Source: Gordionus sp. m RMFG-2023
Lineage: Eukaryota; Nematomorpha; Gordioida; Chordodea; Parachordodidae
Assembly: GCF_954871325.1 (NCBI RefSeq)
Contig: NC_088776.1
Span: forward strand, 15,066,052 to 15,130,051
Direction: 5' to 3'
DNA length: 64,000 nt
Shown here piece by piece: positions 47,401 through 54,097 of this stretch. A program made the position numbers and the translations under genes. The notes under the pieces are model-generated. The model did not search any database, had not been told where the DNA came from, and saw nothing but the letters and a program-made list of their open reading frames with translations. Each line of letters opens with the position of its first letter. The stretch's first letter is position 1.

Positions 47401-49504
47401 ATTGTATTTTAATTTTTATTGGCCAACCCTAGTTAATAGACAGTAAAAATATAAAATATTTTACAGATTTAGGCCTGCCCCAGATTTTTCAAGCTTTGCA
47501 TAGATATTTTTTAAAAATTTTTAGAGTGGCCCAGATTTTTTTTATATTTATTAATTTTATAAAAAAATTTATTCATCATAATGTTAATATTTTTAGTAGA
47601 GACCTGCAGGCCTGGCCCTAAGCCCAGGCCATATTTTAAATTTTTAAAATATACGCAGGCCAGGCCAGGCCTGAAATTTTTTTTTTTAAATACCCAGGCT
47701 GGGCCGGGCTATATTAGTCAATTAGATATGGTTATAATGACTATATATATAGTTTGAATAATATAATGTTGGGTGAAGGTTAACACTAGCTAACACTCAT
47801 AGTATCTATTACATAATATAATTATAGTTTTCCTGCCATGGAATTAATACGCAAAGGATAATAGGTAATAAATACATTATTATATAATATATGTTATATT
47901 TTTTATTAATTAAAATATCAGTTTTATTTTTTTTATAAATACAATTAATATAGTATATTCTCAAAATATTATTTACACAAATTTTTTATTATATCAATTT
48001 GTAATATACTAATTTAGAATAAAAAATAAATAAATATGTAATATGTAGTGTTGTTAAACGGCTTGTTTTGAGCCGATTTTTAAAAACGGCTAACACAGTA
48101 TTTTATTTAGAAAAATATTACGCAAGCCTAAAAATTTTGTTTATATAAGGAGCAAAGGTCTAGACTAGACATATAGTATCGAAATTTCGAGGCTAGGTCA
48201 ATATTTTTCTGGCGAAAATACGATTTTAAAAATCGGCTCAAAATGAGTCATTTAGCAACACCAGCTAATATGCTTGTTTATTAAATGATAATACTTGCCG
48301 AAAAATATGATAAAATACCGAATAGGTGAATTTTTTGTATATACCAGGTTGAATATAATTTTAAAAAATTCCGAGCTGGGCCTAAAAAAATTTTTATTTT
48401 TAAAATCAGGGCCGGGCCCGAAAATTTTTTTTTATAAAATATCCGGGCCAAGTTGGACCTAAAATTTTTAAACTGGGGCCAGGCTGTAAAAATTTTTGAA
48501 AAAAAATCCGGGCCAGGCCGTGCAAATGATACCTCTGCAGGTCTCTGATTTTTAGGCCATAGGTTGTAAAGGTCTGGCTCAATTATACCATTTTATAAGC
48601 TATTTGGAGTCAGGAACCCAGGTTAGGCTTAGGTCTCTGATATTTATTTATTTTTTAGTAATAAACAAATGGGTAAATTTTCAAAATATAAACTATGAAA
48701 TATATTATTTAAATTAAACCTTAAACCCCCTATAAATAAGTCCTTTATTATAAAGCTGTTTGAAGACCCACCAAACTGACTCCATAAACCAAGGATACAA
48801 AGTTTTGTAATCATTATCAAAATCTATCCAACGTCCAAGCCTATTTATACAATATCTCCATTCATTTGAATATTTCATTGCTATACTTCTACAATGATGA
48901 TTATATTTGTCTATTCCCATCTCTAAAACTTGTTCAGGAGATTTTATATCAAGAAGCTTATCTATCTCATATTCCTAATAAATTAGAATATTTTTTTAAA
49001 ATAAATCATAGATATATAATTTTACACATTATATTATATTTTTTTAAAAAATTCAAAGATTTTATCAGTTTATAAATAATCTTTATCCTATCTAAAACAG
49101 TTTTTTAATCTTAACATATTATGTAACTATGTCAAGAATTCATATTTTTAAAATGCTGTATTAAATATTTATAGATAAAACTAAATACTATAGGTAATCC
49201 ATGGCAATCCCATCCAAATCTTCTATCAACATGAAATCCATTTTGATGAGCAAATCTTGTAATTATATCTTTAATCGTGCCAGCTAAGATATGGCCATAA
49301 TGAGGCATTCCAGTGGCAAAAGGTGGTCCATCATAAAATCCATATCTTAATAATTATACATCTTTAAAATTTGGGAGAAAATATAAACTTTGGCTTATCT
49401 TTAGATTGTTCTAAACTTATTTCTAAAGGTTTAACTTCACTCCAGTATTCTAAAATAAGCTTTTCTTCAAGAGGGAAATCTATACTTTGAGGAGGTTGAA
49501 ACAT
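15429..49504 (-). CDS. IARS1: Cytosolic isoleucyl-tRNA synthetase, 21 exons placed
   Basis: Charges tRNA-Ile with isoleucine in the cytosol. It is a class I synthetase with an editing domain. Exons on the complement, 5' to 3': 49504-49389, 49345-49189, 48974-48720, 45082-44836, 41877-41793, 39900-39805, 38944-38819, 33298-33108, 32805-32605, 31690-31487, 30942-30856, 30567-30484, 26518-26374, 22981-22812, 22621-22506, 20942-20840, 20457-20232, 19287-19056, 18904-18667, 17445-17140, 15953-15429. All splice sites are GT-AG, and phases agree wherever neighbours are both known. About 20 residues between 41793 and 39900 and about 40 between 26374 and 22981 were not found and probably lie in further small exons. 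The start [21 protein letters not shown] aligns with the animal N-terminus. The introns carry most of the transposons in this window. Confidence 0.96.
15960..17130. other. IARS1 intron, no repeat recognised
   Basis: The last intron of IARS1, strongly A+T-rich. No ORF, transposon terminus or RNA gene recognised. Confidence 0.5.
17690..18130 (+). mobile_element. Ty3/Gypsy fossil fragment, RNase H region
   Basis: A short broken piece of a Ty3/Gypsy-type pol gene lying in an IARS1 intron. The recognisable part is [14 protein letters not shown] followed by a YRKGK block, typical of the RNase H tail of these elements. No LTRs are visible. It is old and decayed. Confidence 0.75.
18667..26518 (-). 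CDS. IARS1: IARS1 exons of the anticodon-binding region
   Basis: 26518-26374: [16 protein letters not shown] to [15 protein letters not shown]. Then a gap of about 40 unplaced residues (the DRWILSF block of the family). 22981-22812: [20 protein letters not shown]. 22621-22506: [17 protein letters not shown]. 20942-20840: [15 protein letters not shown]. 20457-20232: [14 protein letters not shown] to [13 protein letters not shown]. 19287-19056: [12 protein letters not shown] to [13 protein letters not shown]. 18904-18667: [20 protein letters not shown]. Every splice phase between neighbouring placed exons matches. Confidence 0.93.
19300..20225. other. IARS1 intron, nothing recognised
   Basis: A+T-rich intron between exons 20457-20232 and 19287-19056. 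I see no mobile-element end or gene. Confidence 0.45.
21100..21575. repeat. Dispersed repeat, copy 1 (relative at 29690-30210)
   Basis: This block and 29690-30210 share, in the same order, a GGAACGTTCC/GGAACAGTACC-like start, a TGTTGCTAAGTTAGTG-like segment, an ACAAATATAAA segment, a CCTGGAATTGGAA-like segment and an end reading CATTTGxTCxGxxCCCTxA. Identity is moderate. It is noncoding and looks like an old nonautonomous transposon. Confidence 0.55.
21880..22030 (-). CDS. Exon-like open segment, unknown
   Basis: On the - strand an open run within an IARS1 intron reads [19 protein letters not shown] and on to [12 protein letters not shown] before a stop. Composition is coding-like, with few Asn/Lys/Ile homopolymers, unlike the intron around it. 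It is not part of IARS1, and no family is recognised. It may be a fragment of a nested or retroposed gene, or chance. Confidence 0.2.
22990..24390. other. IARS1 intron with low-complexity and G+C-rich islands
   Basis: Two short G+C-richer islands (about 23135-23300 and 24280-24390, the latter ending CAGGGCTCATCCGCATC) resemble terminal parts of hAT-like MITEs, but partner ends were not found. The 60-codon open frame at 23509-23691 shows no recognised family. Confidence 0.35.
24392..24800. repeat. Two diverged direct repeats, ~190 bp each
   Basis: 24392-24560 and 24610-24800 share a series of blocks in order: atcAAxATTTAATxAxATCTTAA, an aaxACTTATTTCTCxATAAT block followed by CTATCTTAT, then an ACAATAAACATCTA block. 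Spacing is about 225 bp. This is probably an old local duplication inside an IARS1 intron. Confidence 0.55.
25408..25793. mobile_element. Palindromic MITE, ~386 bp, long inverted arms
   Basis: The two halves are inverted copies over about 150 bp each. The ends are TATGTTAGCGTCAA and TTGACGCTAACATA-like. Shared internal blocks include AAATCATTTTTTGAG and the ATGTTTGGAATAC segment. A single half-arm copy lies at 14890-15005, so this is a family. A TA-rich flank hints at a TA target duplication, but this is uncertain. Confidence 0.75.
26842..29609 (-). mobile_element. hAT transposon, nearly complete, 2768 bp
   Basis: The ends are TAGGGCTGTGCCGAT (26842) and its complement, ending 29609. The perfect 8-bp duplication ATAATAAG lies at 26834-26841 and 29610-29617. 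Both subterminal regions are filled with CCGATCCGATA-type repeats, the likely transposase-binding array. The transposase gene is at 27145-29190 on the - strand, the same orientation as the IARS1 gene whose intron it occupies. Perfect duplications and a long open gene mark this as the youngest autonomous-type element in the window. It lies close to the dispersed repeat at 29690-30210. Confidence 0.95.
27145..29190 (-). CDS. hAT transposase with BED finger and one intron
   Basis: Exon 1 is 29190-27501 and exon 2 is 27359-27145, predicted 634 residues, with a 141-bp GT-AG intron at 27360-27500. An N-terminal BED zinc finger uses C19, C22, H44 and H49. The hAT RNase H core shows Asp176 in FTVDIWTRN, Asp244 in IIRDNAPN and the RW motif in [22 protein letters not shown] is also present. 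Exon 2 reads in frame [16 protein letters not shown], with the catalytic Glu before YW, and the dimerisation motif [11 protein letters not shown]. The stop after LLPENL truncates the usual ALIFIKKN tail by a few residues, so activity is uncertain. Relatives are the ZBED/BED-finger hAT transposases. Confidence 0.92.
29690..30210. repeat. Dispersed repeat, copy 2 (relative of 21100-21575)
   Basis: Colinear moderate match to 21100-21575, in an IARS1 intron just beyond the hAT element. It starts with GGAACGTTCCAGGG and a second copy of CCTGGAACGTTC 60 bp later. No coding potential. Confidence 0.5.
30484..33298 (-). CDS. IARS1: IARS1 exons of the second catalytic half, KMSKS
   Basis: Five exons. 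33298-33108 carries [20 protein letters not shown]. 32805-32605 carries [18 protein letters not shown]. 31690-31487 carries [17 protein letters not shown] and [13 protein letters not shown]. 30942-30856 carries [19 protein letters not shown]. 30567-30484 carries [15 protein letters not shown], with the KMSKR loop that stabilises the adenylate transition state. All key residues of the family are present. Confidence 0.96.
31876..32098. mobile_element. hAT-like MITE, 223 bp
   Basis: The ends TAGAGATCAACGTGG and GTCAACCTCTA are imperfect inverted repeats. The flanking octamers ATGTATAC and ATGTACCC agree at six of eight positions, consistent with a diverged 8-bp duplication. The internal sequence has GGCCTGGCCCA blocks shared with the 47597-48547 family. 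A further G+C-rich stretch follows to about 32290. Confidence 0.55.
33310..34700. other. IARS1 intron, nothing recognised
   Basis: A+T-rich sequence with long A runs around 34315-34360. There is no ORF or mobile-element terminus that I can delimit. Confidence 0.45.
34717..36221 (-). mobile_element. hAT transposon with decayed transposase, 1505 bp
   Basis: Perfect 15-bp ends CAGGGATGTGAACCC and the complement at 36207-36221. The perfect 8-bp duplication ATTTTGAC is at 34709-34716 and 36222-36229. On the - strand, pieces of a hAT transposase survive out of frame with each other: [18 protein letters not shown] (near 35740), [19 protein letters not shown] (near 35670), the family's DPRY block (near 35420) and [14 protein letters not shown] (near 35070). 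The N-terminal half is missing, so it is an internally shortened, dead copy. It sits in an IARS1 intron. Confidence 0.92.
36413..36885 (-). mobile_element. IS630/Tc1-mariner-like transposase remnant
   Basis: Reading from about 36885 on the - strand, [11 protein letters not shown] aligns with the FLDETGINLH block of the copy at 1-541. [11 protein letters not shown] follows after an in-frame stop. The 116-codon open frame 36763-36413 then covers the rest. The second catalytic Asp is replaced by Asn (IMNNASSY for VMDNASIH), while [18 protein letters not shown] keeps the Glu. It is inactive and more decayed than the first copy. Confidence 0.85.
36930..38800. other. IARS1 intron, low-complexity A+T-rich
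   Basis: No gene recognised. A short sequence reading 'gttaggctgcgtccaaaatgtttttaaaaa' occurs near 37616 and, inverted, near 38555 (TTTTGGACGCAGCC). The 38,xxx stretch may therefore be the second arm of an A+T-rich inverted-repeat element spanning about 37560-38690. Confidence 0.35.
37550..38690. mobile_element. Possible inverted-repeat element, ~1.1 kb
   Basis: GGCTGCGTCCAAAA near 37620 is mirrored by TTTTGGACGCAGCC near 38555. Both ends are flanked by ATTATTGGAAGTTTT / AAATTATTAGAAGTTC-like text. The interior holds a 76-codon open frame of no recognised family. The boundaries are approximate, and the arms could be two separate small repeats. Confidence 0.4.
38819..45082 (-). CDS. IARS1: IARS1 exons of the editing (CP1) domain
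   Basis: Exon 45082-44836 reads [18 protein letters not shown] to [11 protein letters not shown], the Thr-rich editing-pocket motif. Exon 41877-41793 reads [20 protein letters not shown] to YKILD and was found from the other exons' phase and homology. Exon 39900-39805 gives [20 protein letters not shown]. Exon 38944-38819 starts [10 protein letters not shown]; the Asp pair next to APYFGE matches the editing-site aspartate of the family. About 20 residues before LKKRGFF are missing. The domain hydrolyses mischarged Val-tRNA-Ile. Confidence 0.9.
39130..39405. repeat. Decayed hAT-like MITE fragment
   Basis: Begins AGAGATCTGCAAATCATGG and ends near GGTCCGATGCAGATC. The interior has GGGCTGGGCC and GGCCGGGC blocks as in the 12889 and 47597 elements. 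No clean duplication flanks it. Confidence 0.4.
40081..40303. mobile_element. hAT-like MITE, 223 bp, clean 8-bp duplication
   Basis: The ends TATAGTTGGGTAATGG and AAATACCCAACTATA are inverted repeats. A perfect octamer CTAATATC flanks the element at 40073-40080 and 40304-40311. The interior is noncoding and moderately G+C-rich (ggcgcttgccgg, ggccggc). It lies in an IARS1 intron, about 170 bp from exon 39900-39805. Confidence 0.85.
40670..40880. mobile_element. Palindrome-like MITE of the AGTGTTG family, partial
   Basis: AATATTATGTAAGC and the inverted GCTTACATAATATT frame a short centre with TTTCGACCTC and CTCGAGGC blocks, as in the copy at 48047-48265. The terminal AGTGTTGTTAAA motifs are not preserved. 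Confidence 0.5.
41926..42010. mobile_element. AGTGTTG-family MITE, truncated
   Basis: Left end AGTGTTGTTAAACGACTCG followed by a TTTTTAAAAACGGCTAAC block, nearly the same as 48047-48130. The right half is absent. It lies 49 bp upstream (in gene sense) of an IARS1 exon. Confidence 0.6.
42100..42560. repeat. hAT-derived fragment with GATCGG subterminal repeats
   Basis: TAGGGCAATCTGATC followed by ATCGGATCGG and GGGATCGGATCG blocks resembles the left end of the 26842 hAT family. A 62-codon - strand frame at 42370-42182 contains [18 protein letters not shown] of unclear origin. No matching right end was delimited. Confidence 0.4.
42646..44600 (-). mobile_element. hAT transposon with decayed transposase, 1955 bp
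   Basis: The ends CAGGGATTCAAACCGAA and (complement) CAGAGATCCAAACCGAA are flanked by a perfect 8-bp duplication ATATAAAG at 42638-42645 and 44601-44608. The subterminal regions are full of CGGTTC/GGTTCGG repeats. On the - strand, transposase pieces remain in shifting frames: [20 protein letters not shown] (near 43590), [15 protein letters not shown] (near 43530), [20 protein letters not shown] (near 43390) and the dimerisation block [20 protein letters not shown] (near 43070). It is dead but recognisable, and belongs to a different hAT lineage from the 26842 element. Confidence 0.93.
46139..46882 (-). mobile_element. Short relative of the 26842 hAT family, 744 bp
   Basis: The ends TAGGACTTGCCGATCC and (complement) TAGGGCTGTGCTGAT are flanked by a perfect 8-bp duplication GTTTATTA at 46131-46138 and 46883-46890. 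Internal blocks near 46317-46360 and 46567-46600 match the transposase gene of the autonomous element near 28498-28570. It is thus an internally deleted derivative. A 204-bp MITE has since inserted at 46363-46566. Confidence 0.9.
46363..46566. mobile_element. AGTGTTG-family MITE nested in a hAT derivative
   Basis: Starts AGTGTTATTGAAC and ends AGCAACACTAGC. The flanking octamers TGAATGAT and TGAATGCG agree at six of eight. The intact hAT gene has TGTATGCG at the equivalent place, which supports this as the insertion site. Sister copies are at 48047-48265, 41926 (partial) and 40670 (partial). Confidence 0.8.
47597..48547. mobile_element. hAT-like nonautonomous element, 951 bp, with nested MITE
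   Basis: The ends TAGAGACCTGCAGG and (complement) CAGAGACCTGCAGA are flanked by the perfect 8-bp duplication ATTTTTAG at 47589-47596 and 48548-48555. The subterminal regions hold dense GGCCxGGCC and CCCGGG-like blocks separated by A/T runs. There is no transposase. A second element is inserted at 48047-48265. The family also includes 12889-13020. Confidence 0.88.
48047..48265. mobile_element. AGTGTTG-family MITE, 219 bp, nested
   Basis: The ends AGTGTTGTTAAACGGCT and (complement) GCTGGTGTTGCTAAATG are imperfect inverted repeats. The flanking octamers TAATATGT and TAATATGC agree at seven of eight. It lies inside the 47597-48547 element, so it arrived later. Confidence 0.85.
48720..49504 (-). 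CDS. IARS1: IARS1 exons 1-3: start and HIGH motif
   Basis: Exon 1 (49504-49389) begins at the ATG and ends in KPK. A 43-bp intron (49346-49388) follows. Exon 2 (49345-49189) carries [20 protein letters not shown], whose HYGH is the class I HIGH signature, and ends GWDCHGLPI. Exon 3 (48974-48720) encodes the connective part [16 protein letters not shown] through [20 protein letters not shown] to IYRGFK. Together these form the first half of the Rossmann-fold active site that binds ATP. Confidence 0.96.
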
Positions 49505-49519
49505 TTTTTTTAAATTTAT

Positions 49520-50020
49520 TTGCCAGCACCTTAAAAAATTTTAAATCCGAAATAAGGATAGATGTAATAATTGCATCATAGGGCCAGGCCTTCATGCTTG
49601 CATAGGGCTTGTATGTGGGGAAAACCCTAGCAGCTAAAATCTACAAATGTGATGTAGGAGGGTGTCTTTGTACTTTTTTTCTGCGTGGTTATTTTTCTGA
49701 GCTAATTTTGGCTCCAGTATATTGTTTTGTTTGGCCTGTACAAACATTTGTATTTTTGGGGAAAAGATAAGGTGTAGATTGGGTGTAGATGATATTTTTG
49801 TGGGTTTTTTGAGAGAACCATAAAAAAAAATTTTATGACACAGAATCCTTAAATTTCTGTGGTCTTTATTTATGGGAAGTTGCATAGGTATTATATGTTC
49901 TATTACACTGCAGTAGTTCCGCTCTCCCATTTAATTGAAAGAGGGCAAATAGGTAGCGAGATATTGTCGTAGGTGCAATTTTTGGATATTCTGTTGTAAT
50001 ATTATCCAGCCCCGGAGCCA
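49520..50020. promoter_or_regulatory. 5' flank of IARS1, probable promoter region
   Basis: The region directly upstream of the IARS1 ATG (49504) is less A+T-rich than its surroundings and free of recognised transposons for about 500 bp. It should hold the promoter and 5' UTR. A 98-codon - strand open frame at 49930-49634 has no recognised family and could be chance or an upstream exon. No TATA box can be singled out in this composition. Confidence 0.35.
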
Positions 50021-50021
50021 T

Positions 50022-51190
50022 AGGCGTAGCCAGGGAGGGGGGCAAGGGGAAATTTTTCCCTTGCCCCCTTCAGAAATTTATCACTTTTTGTGAATAACAT
50101 TTTTAGCTAATAAAAAATATCCCCCTTAGTCCTCCCCCCACTCCCTGACCCTTAAAAATGTATGCATATATCTTAAACAATAATTTGAAAGAAAGAATGT
50201 AAAAGTTGATATTTTTTTATAAAACTATTCATCATAATTTATACATTTTTGGAAAAATAAATTTATAAATATATAAAATGAACCAAAAATGTTTTTTAAT
50301 AAATGAAATATAAGTCAAAGATAAGTCTTAAGACAAAGGTGAAATGTATTATAATTATTAATAATAGATCCATAAAATTACTAAATAGTATAATATATCA
50401 AATATAATTTTTAATAAAGTGAGTAATTTTAATTTATTTATCTTAATAAAAGTAAAATATAATGATAAAACTATTGATAAAATTAAATCATAAATTAAAT
50501 AAAAATATTAAAACACAATACAAACAGTGGATTATTATATGTCTTAGATTTACAGTGTATCTAATTTTATCAATTATCATATGACAATCAGGTAATTTTT
50601 ACTAATATAGCGAATTATATATTTTACAGAAAACTATAAAATATTGATAAGGATATCAGATATCTTTTAAAGACATTGTAGGATGAATAATATGAAGATT
50701 AATTTTTTTTACTTTAAATAAATAGATGGCGTTAAATAATTGAATGCAAATTGTTCCTATATTCATTATCAAGAGCATTGATTAGTAAAATTTGTTAAAT
50801 AATTAACTGTAATATACTCTCTAATTGTCAAGTATGTCTGTAAAAGTGGAATTTTACCTAGTATTTTGTAACTAATTCTATATAATAGAGGAATATCAAC
50901 TATATGTCTACTTACTTTTTATAAATAAATTTCTTATAATTGTTTGGAATAAATTATTACCATGCTTTTATATTAATATATATACAAGTAATTTATTATA
51001 TTTTATATAAACTAATAAAAATATATTTCATATTTGTTCCAGTATTATTTTTTTTATTAAAATTTGTAAAAATTATGACTATATATAGACTATGGTAACC
51101 CTTCCGAAGGCCCGCCAAAGGGAATCTGGGGGCGAAGCCTCAGTAATTTTTTAATTCCCTCCCCCTTCGGAAAATCCTGGCTAGGCTTTT
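50022..51190. mobile_element. Copy 2 of the 4-6.8 kb repeat, the least interrupted
   Basis: Ends CCATAGGCGTAGCCAGG and, on the other side, CCTGGCTAGGCTTTTG (complement CAAAAGCCTAGCCAGG) form short inverted repeats, followed inside by G-rich and C-rich stretches with GCTTCGCCCCCAG and TTCGGAAGG. The interior is A+T-rich and noncoding. The reverse strand of 50022-50830 matches copy 1 at 4090-6805 with both its insertions removed. It resembles nonautonomous elements with GGCGTAGCCAGG termini. Confidence 0.65.
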
Positions 51191-51591
51191 GCCCCAGAGC
51201 TTTGTTTTTTCTTAGCTTTTTGACCACTTGTTATTTCATTCATGGAGAAACCAAGCGAAAGTGGGGCGAGGTTTGTATTTATGTTTGTTGGTAGAATTGT
51301 TTTCCGTGAGTGGAAGACTATCATATAATGTCATAATGCAATTTGTTAATCTTGGTCAACAATTACTATTCCATTACCTAAAAATAGAGAGCAGTTTCCT
51401 ATGCGTCTTTTTATTTTTTTATGAGTATAATTTGAAATTCAATTGATATGAACATATTCTCAATTATTGTTAGTAATCATTAAAGCTTACATTAAAGATT
51501 TTAAACTTAAAATTAGCCACCATACACCCTTAAAGTAATTAAATTATTTTTGCAGTTCTCATGTATAGGCTTTTTTGCTCAATTCTTTATG

Positions 51592-52917
51592 TCAGGGGCG
51601 TCGCTAGCCTCTACAATCTCAGGGGGCTCAACTAAAAAATTTTTATGGGGGGGGGGGGGCTTTGCCTCCCATACCCCCTTTATTTGTTATGTATTAATAT
51701 ATTATACTTTTTTTAAATTTGTTAACTCTAAACAATTATTCTGAATTTCATATTTTGTCATTTTATATTATGCATACAAAATAAACTGGCATATAAATAA
51801 TTAAAACAATACAAGACATTTCTATAATAAAATTTTTTAATAAAAAATCTATTTATTACAGTATAAAATATTTTCGATTGCTGATATAAAATAATTTGCG
51901 TCTAAAGAATTATAAGTGATAATAAAGATTAATTAATTCATACATATTCCTCAATTGATAATAGTTTTTAAAAACCACATAATGCAATAATATAATTCTT
52001 AGCAACTTACATTGACAAGAGGTTATCAAACTAATATAACTCTCTGTTACCATTTTACACATTTATAGAATGGACTAATAAGGAAAATTTTATAGGCCTA
52101 AACCAAATCAACAATTCTTGAAGAAGAGAGTATAAACGACCAATCCAAATCATAAAACTATTAAGTGGTTATAACTTCCTTTCAGGTGAAATGAGGGTAG
52201 CTAGATAATTAATCGAGAAAATTATTGTGAGATATTAAATTTCTAAAAGATTATCATCCATTTTAAATGATATATAATATATAAACGACTACACAGTTGA
52301 CCATTATTGTTTATCTAAAATATGCAATCATATGCTCTCAGCCATTGTAGTAATAATCTAAAATTACATAGCAACACAAATAATAGATGTTGGTTAATTT
52401 GCAGTAATAGCCTAGACACTCACGATGTAAACTAATATCAGAATTTATTATGTTGGATAAATTGATAAAACACTAAAAATCTTTGGAAGAAATAATTGTG
52501 CAAATATATTGAAGCCTTGAATTATTTACACGGCAAGGATGCCATATTAGAAATGAAACATTTTGGAACTATAAATTAAGGACTAGAATGATATGATGAA
52601 ACAATTAAGATTTTATATATTGTCGCACCACCTCTAGTTGGTATATTATATATTAAAATAATAGTAGTTCGTAATAATATCAAAAATATACTTGTATTAA
52701 AAATTTAATTCAAAACTGTTTTTTGAAAAAGAAAAAAATAGCTTTCCTTACGTAAAAAAGAAAAGAAAAGATATCAAATTTATTACATCTATTGTAGGAT
52801 GAATAATAAAATATTTAATTTTTAAAATTATTTATAACTAAATAGATGGACTTGAAAGCAAATTGTTACTATATTTATTATCAAAAGCATTTATTAGTAA
52901 AATTCATTATAACTAGT
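51592..52917. repeat. Third repeat copy, left part, with hAT-like end
   Basis: CAGGGGCGTCGCTAGCC near 51594, followed by a G run and a TTTGCCTCCCATACC block, is a typical hAT-type terminus. No partner end was found. 52780-52917 matches 50660-50790 in the same orientation and stops at the start of the long-inverted-repeat element. The match resumes at 57565. Confidence 0.5.
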
Positions 52918-53920
52918 AGAAAGCCGGTCAAAAATGACGGGGAATGAGATTTTTATTCATTTTTTTATGATAGATGTCATGCCAGATCCAAGCTCACAAT
53001 ATTAGGAAGCATATAATTATTAAAAAGTTTATCCAGCCCAGCTCAACCCTTAATAATATGTTAAAGATATTCCCATGTCAGGTGCAAGCTAATATAAATT
53101 TTGAAGTTCCAAGCCCAGTCGTATCCAATATAATTTTGAAAATTTTTTCCCACCTCGGAGATAGTTAAATTTTAAATTGATTTATCATCACATGAAGGTG
53201 AATCATCTAATTTACCAATTAGTTTAAGATGTAAAAAAAACATGTGAATTCCGTATTAAGGGAAACTGGGAAGGCCTGGGCAAACCACTTATTAGAGAAT
53301 CATGACAAATAAAATAAAAATAACCGACTCTTATACTTTTTGGTAATATGATCAATTATAATTATATATAAAAAATAAATTGTTGTTTATTATATAGGGT
53401 TATTGTGAGCTTTTCGGATAAATTTAATGTATGTCTTACATTTCCCAAATTATTTGTCTATATTTTATGTTAAGTAAAAAAAAGGTTATCTATTTAAATA
53501 ACAAAAACGCTATTAAACACTAATGAAACTTATATGCAAATTATATATATATTTTTTAAGAAAATATTTTTTATTGACATATAAATTTAGGCTAATTTTT
53601 TTTAAATAATGAGGAATAATTATTATGTTGTGTATTTGATAAAATTAAGAGCAAATCCTTGTTGACATTTTTATTTTTGATGGAAAAGGCGACAAAATAA
53701 ATCTGGAAGGTTGTCTGAAAAGGAAATAATTAATGTACAATTTCATATCATTTAGGGTTGTAGATGAAAGTAATGACGGATTACCGAAGCAGTGTACAAA
53801 ACACAATAGGTCCTGATAAGGATGAGTCATACGCCTATGCCTTGGGATACTGGTAAAAGAAGAACGCAAAATGATATTTCTGTTAATGTCAGCATTAGTA
53901 GCCCCCTCTAAAATAGAATC

Positions 53921-54097
53921 ATGAACGACAATGTTAACTCAACCATAAAAGGTAGTAAGAATTGTTATAAAGGCCACGACAGAACTACTGCATATTTTTC
54001 AATTAATAAAGTTGATGAAAATGGCCGTATTGCACATTCAAGTTTGAACATTCCTCTAAATAATCATGAAAGTTTCTCAGAGATTTGGATAAAGTAA
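53921..54097 (+). CDS. Small ORF inside the long-TIR element, unknown
   Basis: Fifty-eight codons starting ATG, reading MNDNVNSTIKGSKNCYKGHD and later FSINKVDENGRIAHSSLNIP. It has a mixed amino-acid composition, unusual for chance ORFs here. It lies inside the 52918-56958 element and could be a remnant of a gene carried by it. No family is recognised. Confidence 0.3.
   Translation: MNDNVNSTIKGSKNCYKGHDRTTAYFSINKVDENGRIAHSSLNIPLNNHESFSEIWIK

Noticed and set aside
49634-49930. Gene upstream of IARS1 on the same strand
   Set aside because: 98-codon frame without any recognised motif; may be chance in the promoter region.
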